A stretch of DNA of 64,000 nucleotides from JAHRVQ01 sp963976815 (GCA_963976815.1 CAXBLU010000006.1:1-64000), one strand, 5' to 3'; positions 52,271 to 61,369 are shown, counted from the first letter of the stretch. Numbers and translations are program-made. The notes: generated from the sequence alone by a model not told the origin.

Positions 52271-53167
52271 TTAGCTCGCTAGAATTTTCCAGATCGCTTT
52301 TTCAAAGTCGACGCCCGGTTTTTCAGGCAACAGCGCCGAGGTTCGCGCAATCACCAGTTCGAGACTCGGTGCAACATGCAGATAATTTCCGTAGGCGCCC
52401 CGAGCTGCAATCAGGTCCTCCGGTGCATCGGGAAGAATCCGGCCCTGGATCGGACTTTCCTCTCGCATTGGCTGAAGATAATGGCTGCTTGAATTGTTCC
52501 ACCATCCCCAACCCCATGCAGGATTTTCCTCGGAGCCTGGTTCCGCCATTGCCTTGATAAAATAGTCAGGCACATAATGACGCTCACCTAGCTTTCCTCT
52601 TGCCAGAACAAACTCACCCAGTCGCGCAAGGTCCCGGGCTGTAGATTGAAGGCCGGTAAAGGGCTTACCGTTTCGAAGCTTCTGAGGCCGTTCAACCCAC
52701 CGGGTATCCGCCATATTGAGAGGACCCAGCAACCAGGAGTCGCTCAGGTCCTGGAGGGTTTGATCACTTTGCTGGCACAGGATTTCTTTAAGATATTGAT
52801 AAGCCGTGTTGTTGTATCGCCAGGTTTTATTGATTTCGCCCAATAGGGCTAACTCGTCATCCATTCCAGTTGTCATGGTCAACAAGGTTTCAATCGACAA
52901 CTTGGCCTCATCCCATGGGGAGAGTTGTGTCCACTCGGGCGCAAGGTGGTGATTAATATTGTCCAGGGTCTCAAGCAAGTATTGATCCTCGGCCACCCCC
53001 AGCAAAAGTGTTAAAAAACCCTTTTGAACTGCAAATACATCAACGGCATTCGGTTGAGGAGATAAATCGATCAGCGTTTCTCCCGACATCACAACACAGC
53101 ATTGACTGGATCCGGTCTGCTCCGCCAGGCTGACGATAGCGTCTATTTTTTTTGGTTCTATCATCAT
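52271..53167 (-). CDS. Beta-lactamase-fold protein lacking the catalytic Ser
   Basis: A 298-residue cytosolic protein of the serine-hydrolase (class C beta-lactamase / EstB) fold. The usual S-x-x-K motif reads A46-V-Q-K49 in VFAVQKGFLTLLLG, so the nucleophile is missing while the Lys remains. The Y-x-N motif is kept (RYNNTAYQYL), and WGWGWWNNSS and GARGAYGNYLHV fill the third region. The codon is GCA, not a near-Ser codon for which a single sequencing error would be needed. It is likely a pseudo-enzyme or uses another nucleophile. It lies 33 bp after the SDR gene. Confidence 0.8.
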   Translation of the reverse strand: MMIEPKKIDAIVSLAEQTGSSQCCVVMSGETLIDLSPQPNAVDVFAVQKGFLTLLLGVAEDQYLLETLDNINHHLAPEWTQLSPWDEAKLSIETLLTMTTGMDDELALLGEINKTWRYNNTAYQYLKEILCQQSDQTLQDLSDSWLLGPLNMADTRWVERPQKLRNGKPFTGLQSTARDLARLGEFVLARGKLGERHYVPDYFIKAMAEPGSEENPAWGWGWWNNSSSHYLQPMREESPIQGRILPDAPEDLIAARGAYGNYLHVAPSLELVIARTSALLPEKPGVDFEKAIWKILAS

Positions 53168-53200
53168 CTCTCCACGCCCAGTTGGATCAGTACCCGTGCT

Positions 53201-54013
53201 TTATGCGGGATCTGGAAGAATGCTCTCAGGGCTTTGGCGCATGGACGTTAACCCACCGTCAACAATCATGTGTTGCCCCGTAACGAAGCTTGATTCATCG
53301 CTACCGAGAAACAACGCCATATTGGCAATATCTAATGCTTCTCCGGAACGCTTAATGGGATGCAAATTCGCCAGCATGGGTCGCATAACATCCGCCGTGG
53401 CTTCATTGAGTTTGTTTTCCGGATCAATCATCGGCTTAAAAATATTGGTGGCAATTCCGCCGGGGCAAATTGAGTTTGCCCTGATATTTGACGCCGCGAG
53501 CTCCAACGCTATTGATCTTGTGTAACCAATCACACCTGCCTTAATGCCTGAATATACATGGGGACCGAGGCCGCCCTGGACACCAGCAACACTTGCGGTG
53601 CTAATAATAGATCCCGATTGCTGAGGTTTCATAATCCTGGCGGCATACTTCACACCTAAAACCACCCCAGTAAACATCACACCAATTGTTGCGTCATATT
53701 CCGGCCCTAGCTCGACAGCATCGGTATCTCCGGCTACGCCGCCAAAGCCGGCGTTGTTAAAGAGTATATGCAGGCCACCGAACTCATCGACTGCTGCCTG
53801 CACCATGGCACGAACATCGGATTCATTTGAAACATCCGTGTGGCAATAGATTGCTTCACCCTGAAGTTCACTTGCGAGAGCTTCTCCTGGATCATCTTGA
53901 ACATCAGCAATCACAACTCTGGCGCCTTCTTCTACAAAACGGCGAACGGTGCCCTCCCCTATTCCGCTCGCTCCACCGGTTACAATCGCAATCTTGCCTG
54001 CCAAACGTCCCAT
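53201..54013 (-). CDS. Short-chain dehydrogenase/reductase
   Basis: A 270-residue classical SDR. TGGASGIGEG is the T-G-x3-G-x-G cofactor motif, NNAG stabilises the core, and STASVAG with YSGIKAG gives the catalytic Ser and Y-x3-K. VIADVQDD after strand 2 has the Asp that favours NAD over NADP. The substrate is unknown. It is upstream of, and probably co-transcribed with, the beta-lactamase-fold gene. Confidence 0.92.
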   Translation of the reverse strand: MGRLAGKIAIVTGGASGIGEGTVRRFVEEGARVVIADVQDDPGEALASELQGEAIYCHTDVSNESDVRAMVQAAVDEFGGLHILFNNAGFGGVAGDTDAVELGPEYDATIGVMFTGVVLGVKYAARIMKPQQSGSIISTASVAGVQGGLGPHVYSGIKAGVIGYTRSIALELAASNIRANSICPGGIATNIFKPMIDPENKLNEATADVMRPMLANLHPIKRSGEALDIANMALFLGSDESSFVTGQHMIVDGGLTSMRQSPESILPDPA

Positions 54014-54130
54014 ACATCACTCCCAAAAAGATTCAGCGCATCCTGACACAGGTGTGCAATTTCCGGCAAATCATCAAATCTCGTCTAGTCTTTAAGAGGA
54101 CCCCAATAAAATGTCGCGGAGCGGCTAAAA

Positions 54131-54400
54131 ATGAAATCGTTAATCTGGACCATTGCATTTATTGCAGCCACCGGACTATCGGCTGAGAGTATCGAGCCAG
54201 GACCGGAAGCAGGCCTTACCAGAGAGAATGCCAGGCAGGACGCCCAGGGGGTTAAACATGTTGTGGACGACAATAGAGTTGTCGTCATAACAGAAGCTGA
54301 ATTTGTTCCGTTTTCCCAGTATCTTGGATTACCGGATGTAAACAATTTGCCGCCGACTTCAGCTGGAAATCCAAAGCCTGCACAACACAGAATGCCCTAG
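54131..54400 (+). CDS. Small secreted protein
   Basis: An 89-residue protein with a signal peptide (MKSLIWTIAFIAATGLSA) and a mature part of about 70 residues with no recognised motif. Acidic and Pro-rich, with VVDDNRVVVITEAEFVPF in the middle. It is divergent from the SDR and its stop overlaps that of the convergent membrane protein by 4 bp (CTAG). I do not recognise it; signal peptide and gene spacing are the support. Confidence 0.6.
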   Translation: MKSLIWTIAFIAATGLSAESIEPGPEAGLTRENARQDAQGVKHVVDDNRVVVITEAEFVPFSQYLGLPDVNNLPPTSAGNPKPAQHRMP

Positions 54401-54669
54401 CTGGGTGGTGATGAAGGCGGTGACGACTTTCTTAAGTAACGGTAGATTCCGTATAAACTAATCGCCAGCCAGCAAACCTCGATGATAAAGCTCGACAAAT
54501 TGAAACTGAAATAAAGCGAAACACAGATTAATACCGCACCCACACCATTCATCAACGAATATCGAATACCCTGAGCATCAATTTTTTCTAGCTGCAGGAG
54601 GAAGTAACTCAGCAACACAAGAAACACGCCCAGGTTGCCAACAAAATCTGACCAGTGATATTCAATCAT
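54397..54669 (-). CDS. CBU_0592-like small membrane protein
   Basis: A 90-residue membrane protein with three helices, resembling the CBU_0592 family (VGNLGVFLVLLSYFLLQL, then SLMNGVGAVLICVSLY and FIIEVCWLAISLYGIYRYL). The start is set at ATG 54669 because it overlaps the Rieske oxygenase stop as ATGA; a longer frame would lie wholly inside that gene. No function is known for the family. Its coupling to an oxygenase is a hint only. Confidence 0.7.
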   Translation of the reverse strand: MIEYHWSDFVGNLGVFLVLLSYFLLQLEKIDAQGIRYSLMNGVGAVLICVSLYFSFNLSSFIIEVCWLAISLYGIYRYLRKSSPPSSPPS

Positions 54670-55733
54670 GGCTGGATGCCCATTCGTTGATCGAGATACC
54701 GGTAGAATTGCCAAAGACAGGCTTCAAGATGGCTCAGACGGCCAGGCTTATAAAAGCGACTATTGACCCCCTTCCAGACACCTTCACAGACGGGAATATC
54801 CTCAAGATGAATGGCCGTTGTTGACGCCACAATTTCCGCAATCGCGTCTGGATTATCAGCGATCGATTCATGGACCATGACATGGATTTTTAATTCGAAG
54901 TGATCCTTTGACTGAATATCCATTTGATACCAAACGGCGTAGGGCGTGTCTGGACTGCGGATCAGGGCAAACAACGTCGAAGGCAATATACATCCCGCCC
55001 AGAAGGGTGGAATAGCCTCAAGGTCTATGGACGGATTTTCTAACAGCAGATAGTCACCCTCAACAGTTTCTCCGAAGGTACCCTGGGCCGGAAAAACAGG
55101 ATTCAGCGTCTCCGGGTGAGTTCCGATGTGATGATAGGATTCAAGGAAATTCTCGACTAGAATTTTCCAGTTCCAGGGTGAGGAAAACGACATGGTCTCC
55201 ACATGTCGCAAGTCTGCGAAGCCAAACGCTGACAATTTTGTATCAAGCTCAACCAGGCGTGGTGCAAGGGGCTTTGCCTCTGCGTGCAAATTCAGGAATA
55301 CCCAGCCCTGCCATATTTCCAGGGCAACGGAGGGCAATTTATTTGAGCTTACAACAAACCCTTCTGCCTGCTCCATCAAAGGGGCACCACGAAGCTGGCC
55401 ATCTAATTCATAGGCCCATTTATGATAAGGGCAACTCATATACCTGCCGCCAACATTTCCCTCGCCCGTCAAGATCGGGCATGCCCTGTGTAAACAGATG
55501 TTCGAAAAAGCATTGAGATTGCCGCTGTCATCTCGCACCACAGCAATCTCGTCACCAAAGTGGTCGTGAACGAGGTAGTCCCCCGAATTGGCAAGCTGAT
55601 CAACTCTTGCGACGGGGAACCATTCTTGACGAAACAGTTGAGCCACTTCTGATTGAAAAGTGGATTCGGAAGTATATTGACTACCCGGTAGCGAGCGGGC
55701 GTTTTTTAGGGTATCCGAAACTTGATAAACCAA
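54666..55733 (-). CDS. Rieske aromatic-ring-hydroxylating oxygenase, alpha subunit type
   Basis: A 355-residue Rieske non-heme iron oxygenase. The [2Fe-2S] ligands are C80/H82 (CLH) and C101/H104 (CPYH). The mononuclear iron region is ENFLESYHHIGTHPET. No ferredoxin or reductase gene is beside it, though a [2Fe-2S] ferredoxin-like gene is at 61370-61627. The start is TTG at 55733, with AGGAAG 7 nt upstream. Members act on choline/betaine-like amines as well as aromatics, so the substrate is open. It is followed by a CBU_0592-like gene with a 4-bp overlap. Confidence 0.88.
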   Translation of the reverse strand: MVYQVSDTLKNARSLPGSQYTSESTFQSEVAQLFRQEWFPVARVDQLANSGDYLVHDHFGDEIAVVRDDSGNLNAFSNICLHRACPILTGEGNVGGRYMSCPYHKWAYELDGQLRGAPLMEQAEGFVVSSNKLPSVALEIWQGWVFLNLHAEAKPLAPRLVELDTKLSAFGFADLRHVETMSFSSPWNWKILVENFLESYHHIGTHPETLNPVFPAQGTFGETVEGDYLLLENPSIDLEAIPPFWAGCILPSTLFALIRSPDTPYAVWYQMDIQSKDHFELKIHVMVHESIADNPDAIAEIVASTTAIHLEDIPVCEGVWKGVNSRFYKPGRLSHLEACLWQFYRYLDQRMGIQP

Positions 55734-55876
55734 AATTGAACTTCCTAACGGTTGTCCGTTGAGCCTAACGCAATAATCGATCTCGACACATAACCGGCGA
55801 GATAAATAAATTACCGCTAGATTAGCTTACGAGTTGCGTACTGAACCCTAAAACCGATCGGTATTCAAACAATGAA

Positions 55877-55894
55877 GTAGAGGTTGGACTCTAC
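55877..55894 (-). terminator. Terminator-like hairpin after the lipoprotein pair
   Basis: GTAGAG (55877-55882) and CTCTAC (55889-55894) form a 6-bp stem with a 6-nt loop, overlapping the stop of the small lipoprotein. On the minus strand a T-rich stretch (TTCATTGTTTG) follows. A 10-bp palindrome ACCGATCGGT (55853-55862) lies just beyond, in the leader of the Rieske gene. Confidence 0.35.
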
Positions 55895-56142
55895 CCACCT
55901 CTGCTGATTTGGGCCTGATTGCGAACCCGGCGCGTGGTTTCTCGCACTTCTTTTTTGTCCCGCTCCAATTCTCCAACTGTTCGACAAACTTTAACCGGAC
56001 GGTGGGAGCCTGTGGGCTTTTCAGTTTTACAAATAAGCCCATCGGGATTCGCGGCAAGTGCACGCGACGATTCTGAGCTGTGTTCTGTGCTGATACAGCC
56101 TGTTAGCACAAGCGTCAGACTAATTAATAACAAGGTCTTCAT
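55891..56142 (-). CDS. Small lipoprotein
   Basis: An 83-residue lipoprotein starting at ATG 56142, with a lipobox LTGC after MKTLLLISLTLV. The mature part is short and ends in a charged, Arg-rich tail (ERDKKEVRETTRRVRNQAQ) that may form a helix. A pair of cysteines (ICKTEKPT and VCRTVG) could form a disulfide. It follows a second lipoprotein gene by 11 bp. The function is unknown. Confidence 0.75.
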   Translation of the reverse strand: MKTLLLISLTLVLTGCISTEHSSESSRALAANPDGLICKTEKPTGSHRPVKVCRTVGELERDKKEVRETTRRVRNQAQISRGG

Positions 56143-56153
56143 AACATCCTCAC

Positions 56154-56630
56154 TCAATTTAGCGCTGTATTATACCCAGAAACGACCCTACGGGTAGTTC
56201 CTGACAGGTCCTCATTCGCAGCAGCCAGTACGGGCACTATTCGATAAACCCGCCGAGCGGGCATGAATAGCTGAATCACCGCTGGATCCAACACTTCTTC
56301 CGCGACTGCGTTGTACAGGGAATCTCCCAATTTGATTCGACAATTCGGCGTTTCTCGAAGATATTTTGCCCAGCGCCGTCCCGGTGATGCATCAATATAG
56401 AGTTCACCTTCTATCACCGTCACCCGCAGATAGACCGAATAGGGTGCAGCCGGCCTGGTTTCGAGCTGTAGCACCTTGAACTGCTCTGCAAAGGCAAAAC
56501 TATTTGTCTGTTGAAGCCCGCCCTGTAGGGCTTTCCCAGGAAAAACAAGGAACGGTGATTGGCAGCCACCCAGAACGATTAGCAGGAGCAACGGAACAAA
56601 AAGCCCCGGTCGATTTATTTGCGTACCCAT
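56154..56630 (-). CDS. Lipoprotein with split-barrel-like domain
   Basis: A 158-residue lipoprotein starting at ATG 56630 with lipobox LGGC. The mature domain (about 55-130) reads PYSVYLRVTVIEGELYIDAS, RRWAKYLRETPNCRIKLGDSLY, a pattern I compare with the pyridoxamine-phosphate-oxidase/Ddn split barrel, where the R-W-x-x-N-L-R-x-N-P-x-x-x-V-x element is known. If right, it is a lipid-anchored periplasmic member, which is unusual. The start is divergent from the thioredoxin-like gene by 45 bp. Confidence 0.7.
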   Translation of the reverse strand: MGTQINRPGLFVPLLLLIVLGGCQSPFLVFPGKALQGGLQQTNSFAFAEQFKVLQLETRPAAPYSVYLRVTVIEGELYIDASPGRRWAKYLRETPNCRIKLGDSLYNAVAEEVLDPAVIQLFMPARRVYRIVPVLAAANEDLSGTTRRVVSGYNTALN

Positions 56631-56675
56631 AATGCAGTAGTCTTGCACAGGACAAACTCATCCGAGAATAAAAAA

Positions 56676-58196
56676 ATGAAATACGCCCTGACTATTATCG
56701 GACTGCTGTTAGTCGGTCTTACCGGCTGTAGCGAACCAGCGGTTGTCAAAAACAAGACCATTGGGTGGTTTGAAGGCAACGTTGACGCCGCTTTTTCTCA
56801 GGCAAAAAGTGAATCAAAACCCCTATTTCTATACTGGGGAGCAATCTGGTGCCCCCCCTGTCAGGAAATTAAGCACACGGTTTTTAAAAGTCGCCGATTT
56901 ATAGAACAAACAGATTCTTTTATCCCTGTTTACTTAGATGGTGATACCGAGGCTGCGCAAGCTGCCGGAGAACGGTTCGGGGTCAAGGGCTACCCAACAA
57001 TGATTGTGTTTAATAGTGCAGGCACTGAAATTACTCGAATCCCCGGCGGTATCGACATTTCCCGCTATAACGACGTCCTTGCATCAGCACTGAATAGCAT
57101 TACACCGACCCGTGAATTGGTTATCGCCTTAACGGAGAACCCCGCCAGCCTGACAGAACAGAATTTGAAACAGCTCGCCTACTACTCCTGGGGTCAGGAC
57201 CACGACGCACTACCAAAAAACTACAACCCCGAACTTTTCCTTACGGCATCTCAGCTAGCCGCCGACAGCATCAATTCAACAAGGTTGTATATGCAATATC
57301 TCTATGAGGTTTCCGCGGCTTTAGAGGCAGATGCTGAGCCAACCGTGATCGACACTGCATTACCGATGCTAAACAAAATATTGGCATCAAGAAGCCTGGT
57401 ACTTGCCAACTGGGATAGCCTCGCTTACTACAGCACGGATCTAGCTCCACTAGCCGCCAGTGGCAATGACCTTGAAACCCTGAAAGCCACCTGGCAAAAA
57501 GCGATATTTGACGCGATGGATGACCAGTCACTTTCGGTTGCTGAACAACTTGCTGGATTGATCCCCACGATCGAGTTTTATTTTGAAAACGAATCCAACA
57601 CTGCGTTACCTGATGATCTAAAAACTACCGTTCTCGCGGCCACCCAAAGAGCTGACGAGGCCACTGAGAATTCTTTTGCCAGACAAAGTGTCGTCAACCA
57701 GATCAGTGGCGTGTTACAGGAAGCCCGCTTATTAGCGGAAGCCAAAATACTTCTGACAACTGAACTCGATCGATCTAGTTCTCCCTATTACTTTATGAGT
57801 AGTCTGTCGGCGATTGCGGAAAAGGAAAAGGACATCGAGACGGCACTGGCCTGGCGGCAAAAAGCTTTTGAAACTGCTAAAGGAAGTGCAACAAGGTTTC
57901 AGTGGGGCGCAAGCTACGTTCGAGCCCTAATGCGAATGACGCCCGATGATGAAGCAACCATTACCCAGGTGGCAATGTCTCTATTTAGTGAAATGGACGC
58001 CAACAGCGAGCTTTTTGCCGGGCGCAATTTTCGAGTTCTGAGGTCGTTAAACAAGAGCCTACATCAATGGCAAGCAGAGCGCAGCAAGAGCCTGTTGGCG
58101 GGCTTCGACGCTGCTATTACTCAACGTTGCGAGGCATTAACGCGCAACAGCACGGCAATGGAAAACTGTAGGAGTTTACCGGTAACCGAGAGCTAG
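56676..58196 (+). CDS. Thioredoxin-like lipoprotein with large C-terminal domain
   Basis: A 506-residue lipoprotein from the ATG at 56676 (lipobox LTGC18). Residues about 30-140 form a thioredoxin fold with WCPPC (58-62) and the cis-Pro in GYPTMIVF. The remaining 365 residues are mostly helical, with TPR-like features (ETALAWRQKAFETA), and I do not recognise a domain. It may be a periplasmic disulfide reductase with a substrate-binding extension. Its stop overlaps the convergent TPR gene by 4 bp (CTAG). Confidence 0.85.
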   Translation: MKYALTIIGLLLVGLTGCSEPAVVKNKTIGWFEGNVDAAFSQAKSESKPLFLYWGAIWCPPCQEIKHTVFKSRRFIEQTDSFIPVYLDGDTEAAQAAGERFGVKGYPTMIVFNSAGTEITRIPGGIDISRYNDVLASALNSITPTRELVIALTENPASLTEQNLKQLAYYSWGQDHDALPKNYNPELFLTASQLAADSINSTRLYMQYLYEVSAALEADAEPTVIDTALPMLNKILASRSLVLANWDSLAYYSTDLAPLAASGNDLETLKATWQKAIFDAMDDQSLSVAEQLAGLIPTIEFYFENESNTALPDDLKTTVLAATQRADEATENSFARQSVVNQISGVLQEARLLAEAKILLTTELDRSSSPYYFMSSLSAIAEKEKDIETALAWRQKAFETAKGSATRFQWGASYVRALMRMTPDDEATITQVAMSLFSEMDANSELFAGRNFRVLRSLNKSLHQWQAERSKSLLAGFDAAITQRCEALTRNSTAMENCRSLPVTES

Positions 58197-60436
58197 AAGC
58201 CCATCGCAAATTCAGCTTCCATCTCGAACTGGTCACGAATAATGGTTAGTCGGTTTTCCAATCCTGCCATCATGGTGACGAACACAGGATTAGATTCATA
58301 GGTTTGCATAATAGGATCAAAGCCCGGACGCCAATGTTCTCTCCAGCCTTCATCCACGGCTCGCTGTAAATGAATCAAGGCCTGCTGTTGCTGGCCCCTC
58401 ACCGCATAAATTCGCGCCATACCATACCAGTCCTCCGGCCAATGCCGACTGGGGTTGTCCAGGTTCTCCCTCAAGGTGGCCTCGGCTGAAGCCAGCAACT
58501 CATTCGCACGGGCGGACTCACCTTCAGATTCAAGTTGGCTGGCAACCACTATCTGAACTTCTGGCAGAAATTCTTTGATGTATTCATCTTGATGCGTAAA
58601 GGTCTTTCCCGAGGCCAAAGCAACATCATAATCCCGCACCAGATTTTTTCTATCGCCCAGATAGTACCTTGCAAGCAAACGATCGTACTCAGTTTCGAGA
58701 TCACCGCCATGAGTTTGCTCAATTTTTCTCAGTAAATCAGTAACACCTTGCGAATCTTTTGCGCCAACAAAACGACCAATCCGAAACCACAACACCCGAT
58801 TTTTGTATTCTTCAGGCACTCCTCCTGCAAGCTTTTGATACCAGATATCGGATTGTTCAAAATCACCAATGTCCGCATACAACTTTGAAACGTTAACGCC
58901 GTAGTTGAGGTCCTCGCTCAACTCATAAGCCCGCTCAAAATGTCGAATTGCTTCACCGATTCGACCGTTACGGGAGGCCAACTGAGCAACCAACTCATAT
59001 CCCTTCGGATAGTTTGGATCACTTTCAACAATGTGACTGAACAACGTCATGACTTCAGCATCTCGACCTTGAACTGCATACATGCTGGCAAGATTATAGG
59101 AAGCAACCGGTGACTTTGGATCCAACTTTACGGCGCGTTCATAAAGCTGCATTTTTTCGCCATCGTCTTCAATCAGCGTTGCATACCACATCACCGCCAT
59201 TGCATAACTTGGATTGAGTTTCATCGCCTTCTTTAGCAGAGATCGCGCCAGTTCTTTTTTGTCGGGATACTGACTTTCCAACAGGCCTTTACTGGCCCAG
59301 GCTATGCCAAGCTCAGGATCTAGCTCCAGGGCCCTGTCTACCGCCTGTCTCGCTTTTATCAGGAATTCGTCGCGATCAGCGTACTCGTAACTAACCAGCA
59401 AGGTATAGGCGTCACACAGGCCAGCAAACGCCAGAGCAAAATTTTGATCCTCAGCGACGGCGGTTTCAAAATAGCTGGCAGCAGCAAGCAGACTATCCTT
59501 CGATCGCCTGGAAAGTTCTTGCTGACCCCGACCAAAAGCAATCAATGCCTCGGGGTTGCTGGAACGCGCACCACGGGTTCCGCTGCCTGTCGTTTTCCCA
59601 GCAAAAAGCGTTACCTTAAGTTTTTCAGCAACAGCTCCGGAAATCTCATCCTGAATCTTAAAAACATCACTGTACTGGTGGGTATAGGTCTCTGACCAGA
59701 CATGTTGGCCGGACTCGACGTTAATTAACTGGGCGGTAACCCGGATGGTGTTGTCGATGTCATTCGCCCGCACACTTCCTTCAAGGATATGGGCGACACT
59801 CAGTTCTCGGCCTATTTCACTAATATTGCGATTGACCCCCTTGTAGGCAAAAGACGATGTTCGGGCTGCGACCCTGAGCTCTGGTACCCGGGCAAGCACA
59901 TTCAATAACTCCTCTGACAAACCGTCAGCAAAATATTGATCTCTTGGGTTTTCACTAAAGCTGTCAAAAGGCTTCACCGCAATAGAATTGTCTGACACCG
60001 GCGCAACCACTTCCGGGGTAGATCTGACTAGTTCACGCTGCTCAATACTCCCATCGTCCGAACCATTCTCCACCAGAGAATCGTCTTCCAGGCTAACCTG
60101 AACAAGGAACAGTCCTACAACCAGGACACACAGTACCGCCACGAGGGTTAAGTCGGTTCTAGAACCCAGGAAGGGCTCGTGGGCTTGCCCGTCATCCAGG
60201 TGAACACCGTCCCGATCAAGATCAAAGATCCAGGCAAGAATCAAAGCAAAGGGCAAACCAGAAAAGAAGGCGATAACTAAATAGCGGAGCACCGATTCTG
60301 GAATTTCAAGTGCTGGCGAAATAATGTCAAGGAGTTGAATAATTGGCCAGATCGCAACGACGTATAACGTCGCGACACGAATCACTCGCCGACGCTTTAG
60401 CTCTTCATAGAATGATTTTAGGGATGCCACCGACAT
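58193..60436 (-). CDS. TolB/FlgO-like TPR membrane protein
   Basis: A 747-residue protein. Two membrane helices (about 20-80) and a third at about 98-115 follow an N-terminal LKRRRVIRVATLYVV signature seen in adenylate-cyclase-like/TPR proteins. A FlgO/TolB-N-like domain (IAVKPFDSFSENPRDQYFAD, then LLNVLARVPELRVAARTSSF) spans about 150-290. The C-terminal half holds seven or more TPR motifs (for example ALELDPELGIAWASKG). No DNA-binding or cyclase domain is present. It is last in a four-gene operon, 9 bp after the DUF4097-like gene. Confidence 0.85.
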   Translation of the reverse strand: MSVASLKSFYEELKRRRVIRVATLYVVAIWPIIQLLDIISPALEIPESVLRYLVIAFFSGLPFALILAWIFDLDRDGVHLDDGQAHEPFLGSRTDLTLVAVLCVLVVGLFLVQVSLEDDSLVENGSDDGSIEQRELVRSTPEVVAPVSDNSIAVKPFDSFSENPRDQYFADGLSEELLNVLARVPELRVAARTSSFAYKGVNRNISEIGRELSVAHILEGSVRANDIDNTIRVTAQLINVESGQHVWSETYTHQYSDVFKIQDEISGAVAEKLKVTLFAGKTTGSGTRGARSSNPEALIAFGRGQQELSRRSKDSLLAAASYFETAVAEDQNFALAFAGLCDAYTLLVSYEYADRDEFLIKARQAVDRALELDPELGIAWASKGLLESQYPDKKELARSLLKKAMKLNPSYAMAVMWYATLIEDDGEKMQLYERAVKLDPKSPVASYNLASMYAVQGRDAEVMTLFSHIVESDPNYPKGYELVAQLASRNGRIGEAIRHFERAYELSEDLNYGVNVSKLYADIGDFEQSDIWYQKLAGGVPEEYKNRVLWFRIGRFVGAKDSQGVTDLLRKIEQTHGGDLETEYDRLLARYYLGDRKNLVRDYDVALASGKTFTHQDEYIKEFLPEVQIVVASQLESEGESARANELLASAEATLRENLDNPSRHWPEDWYGMARIYAVRGQQQQALIHLQRAVDEGWREHWRPGFDPIMQTYESNPVFVTMMAGLENRLTIIRDQFEMEAEFAMGF

Positions 60437-60445
60437 GGAGTGATA

Positions 60446-61312
60446 TTAACCTTCTTCTAACTCGATTGCGCCGGAGACACTCCGCACCGTTAAGGTACCT
60501 GAGCCTTTCCCGATTTGGCTACGCAAAGATTTCATACCGAACATTTCGAAAGCTTTGTCATCGCTAAGATCATTATCGATGTCCCCAGAATTGCTATCAA
60601 CCTGTAGTGATAAATCTATCGGCTTCATGACTCGAACCACAATCTTGCCGCTGACTGACGTCAGCTCCGCCCTCGCTTCCGTGGTAAACCCCACTTTGAC
60701 GCTGACCTTTCCGCTAACGGATGAACCCCGCATGCGGCTAACATCCTTCGCCACGACATCTATCTCTCCCGACATAGATTCACCATCAAAATCACCTTCG
60801 TGATTGCTGATGTCAATGTCGCCGCTGGTGGAACTCGCCTGCAATCTTCCAACGGTGTCCTCGGTAGTAATGTCGCCACTGACGGTTTTTAGATTCATCC
60901 GTTCTCGACCACCTTTCATTTTTATTTCACCACTGATTGTTCTCAATTGCAGGCTGCCACGGACGTCCTCAACGACGATGTCTGTAGACACAGCATCCAC
61001 TGCAACCTTGCTCTGGAAAGGCACGCGAATCACCAGATCTGAACCGTCAGCCCAGTTAACATTATGTCGGGGCATGATCACTTCAATCTCTGTAACCCCG
61101 TCCTTCACCTCAAACCGCAGGTCAGTAGCCAACTCATCCAACTCACCTTTCACTTCAATTTCCGCGCGATCCCAACCTTCAATTTCGACCTCGCCTCGCA
61201 ACACCGCAATCTTAACCAACCCTTCAGGCTGGGCATCGCGACGATCGTTGACGTCTTTTGCCTGTGTTGCAAAGGACATCAGTATCAACAAGCAGATAGC
61301 GAGCAAATTCAT
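60446..61312 (-). CDS. DUF4097-like secreted beta-repeat protein
   Basis: A 288-residue protein from the ATG at 61312 with a signal peptide (MNLLAICLLILMSFATQA). The mature part has a series of short beta repeats with S-G-(E/D)-I/V motifs: RTISGEIKM, KTVSGDITT, SSTSGDIDI, ESMSGEIDV, SSVSGKVSV, TSVSGKIVV, NSNSGDIDN and RSVSGAIEL, i.e. about eight rungs of a beta-helix-like fold. A DUF4097-type protein is the best match. Role unknown. The final repeat ends at the stop. Confidence 0.8.
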   Translation of the reverse strand: MNLLAICLLILMSFATQAKDVNDRRDAQPEGLVKIAVLRGEVEIEGWDRAEIEVKGELDELATDLRFEVKDGVTEIEVIMPRHNVNWADGSDLVIRVPFQSKVAVDAVSTDIVVEDVRGSLQLRTISGEIKMKGGRERMNLKTVSGDITTEDTVGRLQASSTSGDIDISNHEGDFDGESMSGEIDVVAKDVSRMRGSSVSGKVSVKVGFTTEARAELTSVSGKIVVRVMKPIDLSLQVDSNSGDIDNDLSDDKAFEMFGMKSLRSQIGKGSGTLTVRSVSGAIELEEG

Positions 61313-61369
61313 AGACGGTCCAGCTAAATAGATTCTTGGGGAATTAGACGAAAGAGAGCGCAACATGGT

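Noticed and set aside
60804..61331. 175-codon plus-strand frame rich in Ser, Thr and Pro opposite the DUF4097-like gene
   Set aside because: Its low-complexity composition arises from the repeats on the coding strand.
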